Below, piece after piece: positions 12,801 through 27,100 of a DNA stretch of 64,000 nucleotides. The notes beneath the pieces were generated by a model that had not been told where the DNA came from, did not search any database, and worked only from the letters and a program-made list of their open reading frames with translations. Positions within the stretch are counted from its first letter, which is position 1; each line of letters opens with the position of its first letter. The position numbers and the translations under genes are program-made. Origin of the DNA: Rhinopithecus roxellana (taxonomy: Eukaryota; Chordata; Mammalia; Primates; Cercopithecidae); assembly GCF_007565055.1 (NCBI RefSeq), contig NC_044560.1, positions 88,789,295 through 88,853,294 of the forward strand, written 5' to 3'.

Positions 12801-15800
12801 AGTGGGGAAGGTTGAGCGGATGGAGGAGCAAAAGAGGGTGCATGGTGCGGAGAGGAGAGAGGCTTCTACTGGACCACACGGCCTGGTGAGAAGTGGGCAA
12901 GCCAGGGTGGACTGGAGAGGAGGGAAACTGGAGGTGAGGGACCACGGCGCAGAGCAGGTCCTACACACAGGACGGTGTGAGAGGTGCTGCAGACAGCCCG
13001 CCAGGCTGGGACACGCATGCTGGCAGAGAACACCTCTCTACCCCTCCACACTAAACCAGGCTCACTCTCCCCATTTCGATGCAGCTGGATTTGGAATCCC
13101 GCAATGGCTTGCTTCGCCTCTGTAGTGCACCTGTCCCCGGGGCACTCCTGTCCTGCAGAGCCTCTGCCCGGAAAAGGGGCTCTTGGCTTGCTCATCTCCC
13201 TCCTCCTTCTGCCTCTCAGAGCCCCTCAGTGCAAAGCCAGGATAAGATGCTCTTGGCATCTGTCCATCCCTGCTTCTTCTTTTTTTTCTTTTTTTATTTT
13301 TTTTGAGATGGAGTCTCGCTCTGTCGCCCAGGCTGCAGTGCAGTGGCCGGATCTCAGCTCACTGCAAGCTCTGCCTCCCAGGTTTACGTCATTCTCCTGC
13401 CTCAGCCTCCCAAGTAGCTGGGACTACAGGCGCCCGCCACCTCGCCCGGCTAGTTTTTTATATTTTCAGTAGAGATGGCGTTTCACCATGTTAGTCAGGA
13501 TGGTCTCGATCTGCTGACCTCGTGATCCGCCCATCTCGACCTCCCAAAGTGCTGGGATTACAGGCTTGAGCCACTGCGCCCGGCCCATCCCTGCTTTTTC
13601 AACAGGTCCAGCACATGGACCTTCATGCTCCATGAGCAAGGAACTCCCTACTCTTGTCCTGCCCTCCTGATTTGCCCGGCCCAGGCAGAGCTGGCTTCTA
13701 GACTAGTGAGACAGTGTTCTCTCCCACTCAGTCACTTTCAGTGCCTCATTCAAGGCCAAGCAAATAGCCAGTACCAAATGAATGCCCATTGTCCTTCCAG
13801 CTGCCAGGCAGTTTCAGGATGCTGAGATGTGGCTCCCTGGCCCGCCCACCTCTCTCCTCTGCTTTCCCACTCCAGCCCATCTCATGCAGAATTTTCAACC
13901 TCTCTGGTCTGCTGATCTCAGCGAAGCCTGGGACCCATCTGGGTGACTCTGCCTGCAGCAGAGTGTAGCCCTGGGGAGAAGGGGAGGATACATGCCAGGA
14001 GGCCTCTGCTGCCCACAAAAGGACTAGAATCTTCTCTGAACCAGATTCAAGCTCTACATCTTTCCCCTTCCTCCTATCCCCTTTCTCTGCTCACCCTCCT
14101 GCAAGCTTCTTTCTGCTAGGGGTGGGAGGTTTCTGCTTTATGAATTGCCCTCCCTGTCCTGCCCCTCCCACACACATACATACATAAGATTTCTGTCTTT
14201 TCCCCCTTTTCCTGTGTTCAAGGGCCTCAAGAGGCCTGGGGGCAGCAGCTGGGGGCCTCTGAGCACCTCCAGAGAATCCTAATCACACTGGAGCAGCCGG
14301 AGCTTGATTCCTTCCTCAGTGATGCCTTCTGACATTTAATGAGTTAAGGCGCTAAATCCCCTTCATCCCAGAGCGGCTGAGCTAGCTGCAGTGCTGGCTG
14401 CCGCATGAACAGTGAGTGGGGGAGGGGCCAGAAAGATGCACACCTGTATCTGTACAGCAGTGTGCTTGTGGGTGCAAGTCTGCCTGTGTGCAAAGCGGGC
14501 AGAGATACCTGTGAGCACATGTTACTGTGCACGGGACATGACACACCAGGGGTCACCTAGGCTGGGGCCAGCCACCTACCTCCTCCAAATGGCCAGCACA
14601 CTCATCACGGAGCCCAGGACGAGGAGGGCTGAGATGGTCACTACGGTGACGACAACGGCGGGGCTCTGGTCCCTGGACCCTGAGGCAGCTGGGAGGAAAA
14701 TCACGAAGTTGAGGCGGGCAGAGGACCAGGCTCCTAGGCAAGCCCCAAGGCAGACTCCTGTCCTCACCCTGTAGCAGGATTCCCACAGCACCTCTGCACT
14801 TGGCACTGTCTCCCAGCCACAGAGGCGCCAAGACAGTTCCACTGACCACAGTGGCACCTGGAGTCCCAAGAGCTTCCTCTACTTTCAGGACAGGACACCT
14901 CCACGGCAGCCCAGCTCCTGCTCAGAGAGACAGGCAGGAGTCCAGATAGGCGGGGCCAGTCCTCTCTCTATGCCTTTCAGATGAGCAGTGAGAGATTCAA
15001 AGTCGCTCTGCAGGAGGAATGGCCTCTGCTCTGATCTCCCTACCCCCAATCCAGACCATCCACCAACAATAATAAAAAGGGCTAATGGTTACTGCACCTT
15101 ACTCCATTCAAGACACTGGGCCATTTGCCTTCACTATACTGTCTTGTTTCATCATCACAATAATCCAGGAAGGTATTACCATCTCCATCTTACAGCTGAG
15201 GACACTAAGGTTGAGAAATTACATAATTTGCCCAAGATCACATGGCTAAAAAGTGGTGAACCTAAGATTTGAGCATGACTCCAAAAGTCTCTGCCTGATT
15301 CCAAAGTTTCTGCTTTGAACTATTTCCCCAAGAGAGCAGCCCAGAGGACCCTCGCTCTCAGCCCTATTCATCAATCTATCCAATCGACCCATCTATCCAT
15401 CCAACCTATGTGCCCAGTTTGCATTATTACTGAGGAGACAGTGATGAATCTGGAGGGGTGCATGGGCCTATGGGTGAGATAGAAACAAAAATCTTAACTG
15501 TAGGATGAAAAAAGAAACAGAAATGAGCAGAGTTGAGCAGAGGCACAATAATTTCTTCCTAAAGTCAATGAGAAAGGCTTCACAAAAAAGGTGCCATCTG
15601 AACTGGACCTGCAGACTGGAAGGATTTTTGATGGTGCCTTGATGCACACGCTGGGTCTGAAAATGGCAAGTCATCCCATGTGTCTGGGAAACAGACTGCA
15701 CGAAGGCGGAGAGTGGCAAATAGGAAGCTGGAGGGTGGGAAGATGGAGGGAACTGGGGGAGCCAGAACCTGGAGGGCCTTGAATGCTAAGCTAAGGAGTA

Positions 15801-18047
15801 AAAACTTTCTCCGGTGGGCAACAGGGAGCAGTGGAGAGAGTTCCTGCCCAAGAAGAAAAGGAATGAGGGTGTCTGCTGAGGTGGGAGTGAGGATGGAGAG
15901 GAGGTGCTTGAGAGAGGTGAAGGTTTGGCGTAACTATTAGGAATGGGAAAAGTATTAAGTGGCCCTGAAGACTGAACTGAGATTGGAAAGTACACCTCTG
16001 CAGGCAGCTTCCGCATGGGACATGGGGAGGAGAAAGGTCCAAGTCTGGGGACTAGCAGGTGGACGCAGCAAGACGCCCAGGGAATGAGGGCTGGCAGAGT
16101 TAGGGGGTATTTCTGATGAGCTCATCTGCAGGGGCTGGGTAGAGATGCGTGTGGGGCCCGGAGGAGCCAAAAGCCTTGAAGATGAGGTAGGATCCAGTGA
16201 GCTGTCTTTCGGCTGTCACAGAGCATGTGAGGAACAGAAGAGGAGAGTTAGAGACCAAAAATGCTAGAGTCAAAGAGGATATTTCAGAGCCCAAGGTTCC
16301 AGAGGTAAAGAGGGCCAAGGGTCTGGGCAGGGACAGAGGGGAACAGAGTTGCCAAGAACTGTTTGAAATGAGGCATCCATGTGGACACAGAAATGGAGAA
16401 AGACGCCAGCAGTGGGCAGCCTCTGAGATGGCATCCCTACCTCCTGGTATCCATCCCCCGTGAGTGCAGGCTGGACTCACTTCTAACGAACAGAATATGG
16501 CAAGAGTATTGGGGTGTCATTTCCAAGATGAGTAAACAAGACGAATGGCTTCTGTCTTGGATGTCCTCTCCCTGGCTCACAGTCTCTGGAAGAACCTAGC
16601 GGTTGTGGTGAGCAGCCCTAAGGAGAGGCCCACGGGGCAAGGAACAGCGTGCCTCAGCAGCAACCAGCAAGACCCTGAGCAGGAGGTGAACTCTCCCCCA
16701 GCTAAGCTCCGAGATGATCACAGCCCCTGAGGACAACTTGACGGCAGCCTTGGAAGAGACCCTAAGTCACTGGCACCTAGCTGAGAGGCACCTATATTAC
16801 CCATCCATGGAAAAATAAGATTGTAAATATTTGTTGTTTTCACCTGCTAGATGTTGCAGCAACTTGTTAATAGCAACAGGTAACTAGCACAGTGGTGACG
16901 CATAAATGTTCACCAAGACCTTGATTTGGGGCTGGGCATGGTGGCTCACACCTTTAATCCTAACACTTTGGGAGGTCAAGACAGGAGAACTGCATTGAGC
17001 CCAGGAGTTCGAGACCAGCCTGGGCAACATAGTGAGACCCCAACAAAGTAAAAATATTAGCTGGGCATGGTGGCGAGCGCCTGTGGTCTCAGCTACTTGG
17101 GAAGCTGAGGTGGGAGGATCACTTAAGCCTGGAAAGTTGAGGCTGCAGTGAGCTGTGATTGTGCCACTGCACTCCAGCCTGGGTGACACAGTAAGACCCT
17201 ATCTCAAACAAACAAACAAACAAACAAACAAAAATCTCAGTTTGGAGACACAGCTCAATGGAAACCACACTCTGCAGATTAGGAGAACCATAGCCACGGC
17301 CACAGGAAGGGGGGCTGGGGATCTCATCAGTCCCTACCAACTGAGAGGTACCCAATGAATGGAGACCATTAGCCCTTCTCCACTGACAGCCCCCAGCTCC
17401 TGCCCCCCACACACCCACTCCAGAAAAACCTGCCCGCCTTTGTTCAGATGGCTTCCTCTCCCCAAAATGCCTCCCTGCCCATCTGTACACATTCAAATAT
17501 TCCCCAGCTTTAATCTCCTCTTTCCAGCACCTGGCCGAGGTCTAACACTTTTTGCATTCAGGCAAGAAGTGTGGTCTTCCTTCCCAGAACTCAGACCCCT
17601 TCAACATTTTATCTTCACCTTGCTTTGGGCTCAGAGCTCTTCCTATCTTGGATTAGAGTCATGTAGCAGGTTGGAAAGAATTATTATCTTGACAGCTGGT
17701 GCCAGAATGCCTCTTAGGGGGAACTGCCTTTGTTCAGGAAAATATTTTCATGAGCTGCTCAGGGTAGATAGAGGTGAGATCCTGAGGGCCAGGTTAGCAG
17801 CAGGCAAAGCCACAAGACAGCTAAACTGCTCTGTACACATCAGGGAATTGGGGAGTGGGTGGGGAGAAGAGGAACCAGGGGAGGGAAGTAAAGGAGGAGG
17901 GAGGAAAGCACAATATTGTGGAGAAGCCAGACATGTTTTCAGATGAGGATATTCAATGTCCAGTTTTTGTTTGGTTTTGGTAACAGCTTTATTGAGATAT
18001 CATTCACATAACATGTGATTTACCCACTTAAGGTACGCAATTCTTCT

Positions 18048-18089
<42 letters not shown>

Positions 18090-21000
18090 AGACAGAGTCT
18101 CACTCTGTGACCCTAGGCTGGAGTGCAGTGGCACAATCTTGGCTTGCTGCAACCTCTGCCTCGCGGTTTTAAGCGATTCTCATGCCTCAGCCTCCCGAGT
18201 AGCTGGGATTATAGGTGCCCGCCACCATGCCCAGCTAATTTTTGTATTTCTAGTAGAGACAAGGTTTCACCATGTTGGCCAGGCTGGTGTCGAACTCCTG
18301 ACCTCAGGTGATCCACCTGCTTCGGCTTCCCAAAGTGCTGGGATTACAAGCGTGAGTCACCGCGCCCGGTTGCAATCCTTATTTGTTGTTTTTATCACAG
18401 CAATGCAACCCCTTCATGTCCATCAACCTTCAGTGAAGTCAGCATCATGCTCTAAGGCCTAGTGGGGAAAGGGACAGCGTCCCATGTTTGGGTCTCTATC
18501 CAAACTGAGTCTCTATCCAGCTGAGACATGGGTTATAGCTGTTCACAAACCCGTCTCCTGTGAGCTCCTCCAGGACAGTTTCCCAATCTAATTCAAGTCG
18601 GTGAACAGGCATTAGTCAGTGGATTCCAAAGTCATGAATTAATTAGGCTGTAATTAAACTGTTCTGCAGGCTCCCTTAATTGCACAGATAACTCCAGATA
18701 ACTCTCCCCCTCTATTTGTCTCCCTGCCTCAGCCCCGTGCAGGGTTCTCTCTGTCTAGGTTCCTGTCCACTGATACACACTACTTACCCTCCCCCGGGGT
18801 CTGCACTTCAATGCTGGGGTTAAAGCTCTGGGCCTCCCAGGATGGCCCCGGGGAAGCAGCCCGGATCTGAAAGACGTAGCGGGTAGCTGGCTTCAGGTTG
18901 GTGACAGTGACTGTGGGCGCCCCTGTCTTCACCATGGAGTAAGTCTGCTCACTCTGACCCTGGAGAGAGATCAAGAAGTGAAGCCCACCAGCGCCAGGTC
19001 CACTGTTCTAGGAGAACAAAGGGTGAACAGGACAGGGAGGCAGGAGAAGCATCCTTTTTTTTTTTTTTTGAGACGGAGTCTGGCTCTGTTGCCCAGTCTG
19101 GAGTGCAGTGGCCGGATCTCGGCTCACTGCAAGCTCCACCTCCCGGGTTTACGCCATTCTCCTGCCTCAGCCTCCCCAGTAGCTGGGACTACAGGCGCCC
19201 GCCACCTCACCCGGCTAGTTTTTTGTAATTTTTAATAGAGACGGAGTTTCACTGTGTTAGCCAGGATGGTCTCGATCTCCTGACCTCGTGATCCACCCGT
19301 CTCAGCCTCCCAAAGTGCTGGGATTACAGGCTTGAGCCACCGCGCCCGGCAGGAGAAGCATCCTTAGGTGAATGTGGGCTGAGTGGGAAAACCCAACCCC
19401 AATCATCTTGGGGGTTCCCAGGGATCCTTCCCTCGGATCCTCAGCCCCTGTCTTCACCACAAGCTCCCACCCACACTCTGTGGCACTTGTAGCTGAGAAT
19501 AGCCCCACCTCTGCGTAAGAAAAATTTTAGAGAAGATGCCAGATCCTCCTTCCCGGGGATGATAGGATGAGGGCCACCAGGGCCTGTCCATCCAGGCTGA
19601 GCTGGGCCAGTGCCCTAGGCAGCCCTGAAGCCTCAAAGGACAGAATGAGAGAATGAGCCCTAACCCACGAAAGCCCCCAATGGTGCACAAGGCTTTTCCT
19701 TTCCTTGATGTCTCATTTTCACAACTGTCCTGCAAGGCTCAGAGGACAGAAAGTATTATCTTATTTCTTTGTTTCACAGATAAGGAAACCCAGCTTAGAG
19801 GGGTAAAGACTCCCCCAAGGCCCCAGCTGGGGCTATCACTGATGAGCGCCTACTCAGTGCCAGCTTCTACATGAGACTCTTTACCTCCTGTGAGCCTCAC
19901 AATGGCCCTGTGGCGTCAGCATTTCCACCTCCTTTTTAGGTGAGGTTCACATCAAGGAAGGGGCCGGTGAGCCCTCTGAATCCCTGCAGAGCCTGTGTTT
20001 TTTGCTTAACATCATGCTGCCCCCCACTCCACCCCAACACACCTGACAATGGCATACTAGATGCTCCTCCTGTCGTTTCATCCCTGCCCACACCTTATTA
20101 GAGTCCCTGCCATATTCACAGCCCTGGAAGGTTACTCTCCCCGCTAATATTCTGTGGCTCCAGCTTTTTGACCATAGCATTCAGGAATTGGGATGAACTT
20201 TGACCCAAGCTGGGCCAATCAGAATCTCTCTTCCAGGCATTTCAACAATCCATTGAAGGACAGAGAAGCAGTGGCTTCAGGACCTCCAAGGTAGGGCAGG
20301 CTAGGGGCAGGGAGGAGGAAGGAGCAAGGCTGCCCACCTGGGCATCGGCAATGTGCTGCAAGCAAGCCCCTCTGCAACGTGGGCTGGACTGGTGTGCAGA
20401 GAGAAAGGTTGAGATGAGAAGCACTGTGGCTCCAGAGGAGCTGCCGGACACCCGCCCAGGTCTAGTGGCCCAGCAAGGCTTCTGCTCAGCAGGCTCCATG
20501 AGAGTGCCCTGAAGCCTTTCAAAGATAGCACTTTTATACATACTTGATACTTGTTCCTTTTTTTTTTTTTTTTTGGAGACAGAGTCTCGCTGCGTCACCC
20601 AGGCTGGAATGCAGTGTGGTGCAATCTCGGCTCACTGCAACCTCCGCCTCCTGGGTTCAAGCAGTCCTCCCTGCCTCAGCCTCTTGAATAGCTGGGATTA
20701 GCAGGGAGTAGCAGGCACCCACCACCATGCCTGGCTAATTTTTGTTTTTGTTTTTGTTTTTTTTTTTGAGACGGAGTCTCACTCTGTCGCCCAGGCTGGA
20801 GTGCAGTGGCCGGATCTCTGCTCACTGCAAGCTCCGCCTCCCGGGTTTACGCCATTCTCCTGCCTCAGCCTCCTGAGTAGCTGGGACTACAGGCGCCTGC
20901 CACCTCGCCCGGCTAGCTTTTTGTATTTTTTAGTAGAGACGGGGTTTCACCGTGTTAGCTAGCCAGGATGGTCTCGATCTTCTGACCTCGTGATCCACCC

Positions 21001-24000
21001 GTCTCGGCCTCCCAAAGTGCTGGGATTACAGGCTTGAGCCACCGCACCCAGCCATTTTATCAAGACTGGGTTTCGCCATGTTAGCCAGGCTGGTCTCAAA
21101 CTCCTGACCTCAGGTGATCCACCTGCCTTGGCCTCTCGAAGTGCTGGGATTACAGGCGTGAACCACCATGCCCGGCCTTGTTCCTTCTTTTTTGTTGTAT
21201 TTGGGGTTTTGGTGGGGTTTCTTGAGACAGGGTCTCACTCTGTTGCCCAGGCTGGAGTGCAGCAGTGCAATCACTGCTCACTGCAGTCTTGACTTCCTAG
21301 GCTCAAGCGATCTTCCTGCTTCAGCATCCCAAGTTGCTGGGACCACAGGCGCACACCACCATACCTGGCTAATTTCTTTTTTGTAGTGGTGGGGGGGGGG
21401 GGGGTCTCACTTTGTTGCCCAGGCTGGTCTTGAACTCCTGGCCTCAAGCCATCCTCCCGTCTCAGTTTCCCAAAGTGCTAGGCTCACAGGTGGTAGCCAC
21501 TGAGCCTGGTCCTTACTCCTCTTTTTGAGGGTTTTCATGCTCAACAGCCTGGGAGCATCCACCCACCTCAGCCTTGGGACTCTTGTCTATGCCCTGATCC
21601 TCAAAGTCCATTCAGTGAGTCCTTTCTAAGCACCTGCTTCCCAGTGTCCTTTGCTGCTGTCCCTAAACATCAGCATTCCTCAAGGCTCTGTCCTGGCCAC
21701 TCTTCTCAGACACATTCCCCTTCTCGTTTCTCTCCTCCAGTCCCCTGGCAGCAGCTACTGTCTCTATGCTGAGAGCCCCCAACCCTCTCTCTCTCTCTCT
21801 CCAGGCCAGACCTCTCCCTTAAGCTTCAGCAAGTCCACCTGGGTGTCTCACAGGCCACCTGAATGCTAGATGAGCAAAATCAGGTTCATCAGCTTGCTCC
21901 AAGCCTGTGCTTCCACCTCAGTGCTTCTCCGTCTCAGTCAGTGGTACCTCATACTCTGGGTTACCCAGGTTAGACACCCAGCAGTGACTCAGGACTCTCT
22001 CCTCCTTCTCACTCACCCCCAACACTCACAGGTCTCAATAGACTTCTAGTATTCAAAAACTATTTTCAGCAAAGGAGTCCCTCATGTCATTGAGGAGTGA
22101 GTGAAGTTCTGACACATGTAGAAGCTGAAAGAGGTTTCACTTTAGTGAATATAATTTGCACCGAAGTGAGAAACAGTTTAACGGTAGCTTGCATATCAGA
22201 TTTAAAGATAATAAATTGGCCAGGTGCAGTGGCTCACGCCTGTAATCCCAGCACTTTGGGAGGCTAAAGGTCAGGAGATCGACCTCACCTGAGGTCAGGA
22301 GATCGAGACCAGTCTGATCAACATGGAGAAACCCTGTCTCTACTAAAAATACAAAACTTAGCCGGGTGTAGTGGCGCATGCCTGTAATCCCAGCTACTTG
22401 GGAGGCTGAGACAGGAAAATCGCTTGAACCTGGGAGACGTAGGTTGCAGTGATCTGAGATCACGCCACTGCACTCCAGCCTGGCAATAAGAATGAAACTC
22501 TGTCTCCAAATAAATAAATAAATAAAAATAAAGATAATAAACTTATGGGGAAAAGAGCAGATTGGGATGTGACTCCATTTGTTACATCACAGCTAAGCTG
22601 CAACCACAGATTGACAACGGATACAAGAGGTCAGCAAAAATCAGCACAAATATCCTGTGGGGATCAATTGGCTATATGGAGTTCACAATCAAGAGTTCTG
22701 TACATATTTTATTATCACTGTAAATGCTGTGCTACACATTTTTTATATGACTGGAATTATAATAACTCATACATTTATTGTTCTGGAAAGCTGGCTGTTA
22801 AACATCTACCAGCACACCACCACACCTAGCAATGTGCTCCATGGTCAGGCATTTTTGTAAAATTAGAAATGATATGATCTTTCTGTGTCCTTTTTCTTTA
22901 AAAGGGCTCTACATATGGTACGTATAAGATTCAGCCACACAAAATCCGGGCCGGGCCCCAGAGAAAGCTCTTTGTCAACTGAAACACTAAGTGACATGGG
23001 GACAATGGAGATGGTTGGTGACAGAGATAGACCTGAGCTGAGAGAGGAAGAGCAGGAGTCCGGGGGAGGACGGGAAGACTCGAGCCTGGGGCCCCTAGGA
23101 GACGGGCGGTTAGGTTTACAAAGGGAGTAACGAGGGCTTTTGCTGGAAGGACTGCCTCAAGAACCGGAAGCCCGGTGGGACAGGTGCGGAGCAGGCTCCA
23201 GGTCCCTCCCAGGCACGCACTCACCTTCTCGTAGTATCGGATCTCGTACTCCGTGCCATTGGCCCCAGGGGCTCCGGCAGGGATGGGCTCCCGCCACGAC
23301 AGGGACACGCTCTGGGGTTCCACTCGGTCCCTGCGGATCTCATCCTCCTCCCAGGGCGCTGAAAGTAAGTAACGTGGGATTCTCCACCTTGCCCCACTGC
23401 ACGGCAGGGCTGGGGGCGGGGGGAAGAGGGTGAGGCGTGCGTGGCTGTGGGACGGGACTACAGAGGCCTGGGGCGTGGTCTAAGGGGTTGTGGGCGGGGC
23501 TAGGGAACAGTCGAGAGGCGTGGCCAAAGGGGAGGAGTCTGTAGGACCAGAGGAAAGAGGCCTCTCTGCCCCTACAGCCCTTTTCTTCATTGTCCCGTAG
23601 AGGAAAAGCATTAGGCATTCTGCTGCTTGCCCACCCCTTACACCCCAGCTTCTCTCATGGTGGTTGGTTCTAATGCTCCAGGCTCTTTCTATACTTGCTG
23701 CAGCTTGGAGACATAAGAGAGCATTTAGAGGCAGAAAGACCTGCTACTTAATGATTCCAATGGTCTGACCAAGAGGTAATACACTTGGCCGGGCGCGGTG
23801 GCTCACGCCTGTAATCCCAGCACTTTGGGAGGCCAAGGCGGGTGGATCACGAGGTCAGGAGATCGAGACCATCCTGGCCAACACGGTGAAACCCCGTTTC
23901 TATTAAAAATACAAAAAATTTTTAGTAGAATTTTTTGTGTCATGGCGGGCGCCTGTAGTCCCAGCTGCTCGGGAGGCTGAGGCAGGAGAATGGCGTGAAC

Positions 24001-24077
24001 CCGGGAGGCGGAGGTTGCAGTGAGCCGAGATCGTGCCACTGCACTCCAGCCTGGGTGACAGAGCGAGACTCCATCTC

Positions 24078-24108
<31 letters not shown>

Positions 24109-27100
24109 TAATACACTCGACAAACTAGAAATAGAAGGAAATTATCCCAAAAGAATAAAGGACATATATGAAAAGCCTACAGTGAGTATCATACCCAATG
24201 GTGAAAGACTGGAAGCCTTCCCTCCAACATCAGGAAAAGGGTAAGATGTCTGCTGTCATTACTTTTATTCATCATAATGCCAGAAGTTCTAGCCAAAGTA
24301 GTTAGGCAAGAAAAAGAAATAAAAGGCATCCAAACTGGAAAAGCAGCAGGAAATTTATCTCTGTTTACAGATGACATGATCTTATATGTAGAAAACCCTA
24401 AAGATTCTACACATGAAATTGTTAGGCCAGGCGTGGTGACTCGTGCCTATAATCCCAGCACTTTGGGAGGCTGAGGCAGGCGGATCACGAGGTCAAGAGA
24501 TCTAGACTGGCCAGGCAGGTGGATCACTTGAGGTCAGGCCGAGGTGGGCAGATCACTTGAGGCCAGGAGTTTGAGACCAGCCTGATCAAATGGCGAAACC
24601 CTATCTCTGCTTAAAAAATACAAAATTAGGCCGGGCGCGGTGGCTCAAGCCTGTAATCCCAGCACTTTGGGAGGCCGAGACGGGCGGATCACAAGGTCAG
24701 GAGATCGAGACCATCCTGGCTAACACGGTGAAACCCTGTCTCTACTAAAAATGCAAAAAAATTAGCCGGGCGTGGCGGCGAGCGCTTGTAGTCCCAGCTG
24801 CTTGGGAGGCTGAGGCAGGAGAATGGCGTAAACCCGGGAGGCGGAGCTTGCAGTGAGCTGAGATCCAGCCACTGCACTCCAGCCTGGGCGACAGAGCGAG
24901 ACTTCATCTCAAAAGAATAAAATAAAATTTAGAACTAACAAACAAAATACAGCAATGTTGCAGAATACAATACCAATGCCAAAAAAAAAAAAAAATTAAA
25001 AAAAAAAAAATACAAAATTAGGCAGGCATGGTGGTGCACACCTGTAATCCCAGCTACTTGGGAGGCTGAGGCCAGAGAATCGCTTGAACCCAGGAGGTGG
25101 AGGTTTCAGTGAGCCGAGATTGTGCCATTGCGCTCCAGCCTGGGCAACAAAAGCAAAACTCTGTCTCAGGGAAAAAAAAAAAAAAGAGAGAGAGAGAGAG
25201 ATCGAGACCATCCCAGCCAACATGGTGAAACCCCATCTCTACTAAAGATACAAAAATGAGCTGGGTGTTGTGGTGCATGCCTGTAGTCCCAGCTATTCGG
25301 GAGGCTGAGGCAGGGGAATCACTTGAACCCGGGAGGCAGAGGTTGCAGTGAGCAGAGATCGTGCCACTGCATTCCAACCTGGGCAACAGAGCAAGACTTC
25401 ATCTCAAAAGAATAAAATAAAATTTAGAACTAACAAACAAAATACAGCAATGTTGCAGAATACAATACGAATGCACAAAAATTTGTTGTGTTTCTATACA
25501 CAAGGAACAATTCAAAAAGGAAATTAGGAAAACAATCCCACTTATAATAGCATCAAAAATAATAAAATACTTAGACATAAACTTAACCAAAGGGATAAAA
25601 GACTTTTATGCAGAAAACTGTAAAATATTGCTGAAAGAAATTAAATAAAACACAAATAATTGGAAAGGCATCCTGTGTTCATGGAATAGAACACTTAATA
25701 TTGTTAAAATGTCTCTACTACCAAAAGTGATCTACAGATTCAATGCAATCCTATCAAAATCCCAGGCATTTTTTTGCAGAAATACAAAAAACATCCTAAA
25801 ATTCATATGGAATCTGAAAGGACCGTGAATAGTCAACACAATCATGGGAAGGAAAAATAAAACTAGGCCAGAGGCAGTGGCTCACACCTGTAATCCCAGC
25901 ACTTTGAGAGGCCAAGGTAAGAGAATCACTTGAGACCAGCAGTTCAAGACCAGCCTGGGCAACACAGTGAGACTCCATCATTTACAAAAACCAACCAACA
26001 ACAAAACCTACACACACACACACACACACACACAAAGGTAGAGTCCTCACATTTCGTGACCTCAAAACATATTTCAAAGCTACAGTAATCAAAACAATAT
26101 GGTACAGACATATAGACCAATGAAGCAGAATACAGAGCCCAGAAATAACTCCTCTCCATGTATGGTCAAATGATCTCCCACAAAAGTACCAAGGTTATGC
26201 TATACAGAAAGGATAGTCTCTTCACCAAATGACACTGAGAAAAGTGAATATCCACCTGCAAAAGAATGAAGTTGGACCCTCACCTAATATCATATACAAA
26301 AAATGAACTCAAAGTGGATTAAAGACCTAAATGTAGGATCTGAAATGATAAAACTCCTAGAAGAAAACACAGGAGAAAGCTTCATGACACTGGATTTGGC
26401 AATGATTTCTTGGATATGACACCAAAAGCACAGGCAGCAAAACAAAAATAGACAAATGAGACTATATCAAACCTTTGCAGGGCAAAGGCAACAATAATCA
26501 GAGTGAAGAGGCAATCTTTGAAATGGGAGAAAATGCTTGCTAATCATTTATCTAAGGGGTTAATATCCAGAATGTATAAAGAACATCTAGAACTCAATAA
26601 CAAAGACCAAATAGCTCAATTAAAAAATAGAGACAGCAGGAGTGGAGAAGGAACCAAGAAATCTATGACTGATTGTGATCAATTAGTTGTAAACAACACT
26701 GCACTCAGACCAGCTTGAGTAGACATTTCTTCAAAAAAGATATACAGACTGGGCAGGCGCGGTGGCTCTTGCCTGTAATCCCAGCACCTGGGGAGGCCAA
26801 GGGGGCAGATCACCTGAAGTCAAGAGTTTGAGACCAGCCTGGCCAACGTGGTGAAGCCCTGTCTGTACTAAAAATACAAAAGTTAGCTGGGCGTGGTGGC
26901 GTGCACCTGTAATCGCAGTTACTCGGGAGGCTGAGGCACAAGAATTGTTTGAACCTGGGAGGCGGAGTTTGCAGTGAGCTGAGATCATACCACTGCACTC
27001 CAGCCTGGGCAACAGAGTGAGACTCTGCCTCAAAAAAAAAAAAAAAACAAAAAACAAAATAAAAACATATACAAAAGGCCAAGAAGCACAGGAAAAGATG

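Noticed and set aside
16430..16890. Possible extra exon in intron 7
   Set aside because: The stretch looks like a degenerate LTR end, and EPHA10 is complete at 1,008 residues without it.
24119..24422. Reverse-transcriptase-like open frame as a possible gene
   Set aside because: It is L1 ORF2 text interrupted by Alus, with a changed catalytic box. A dead retrotransposon fragment.
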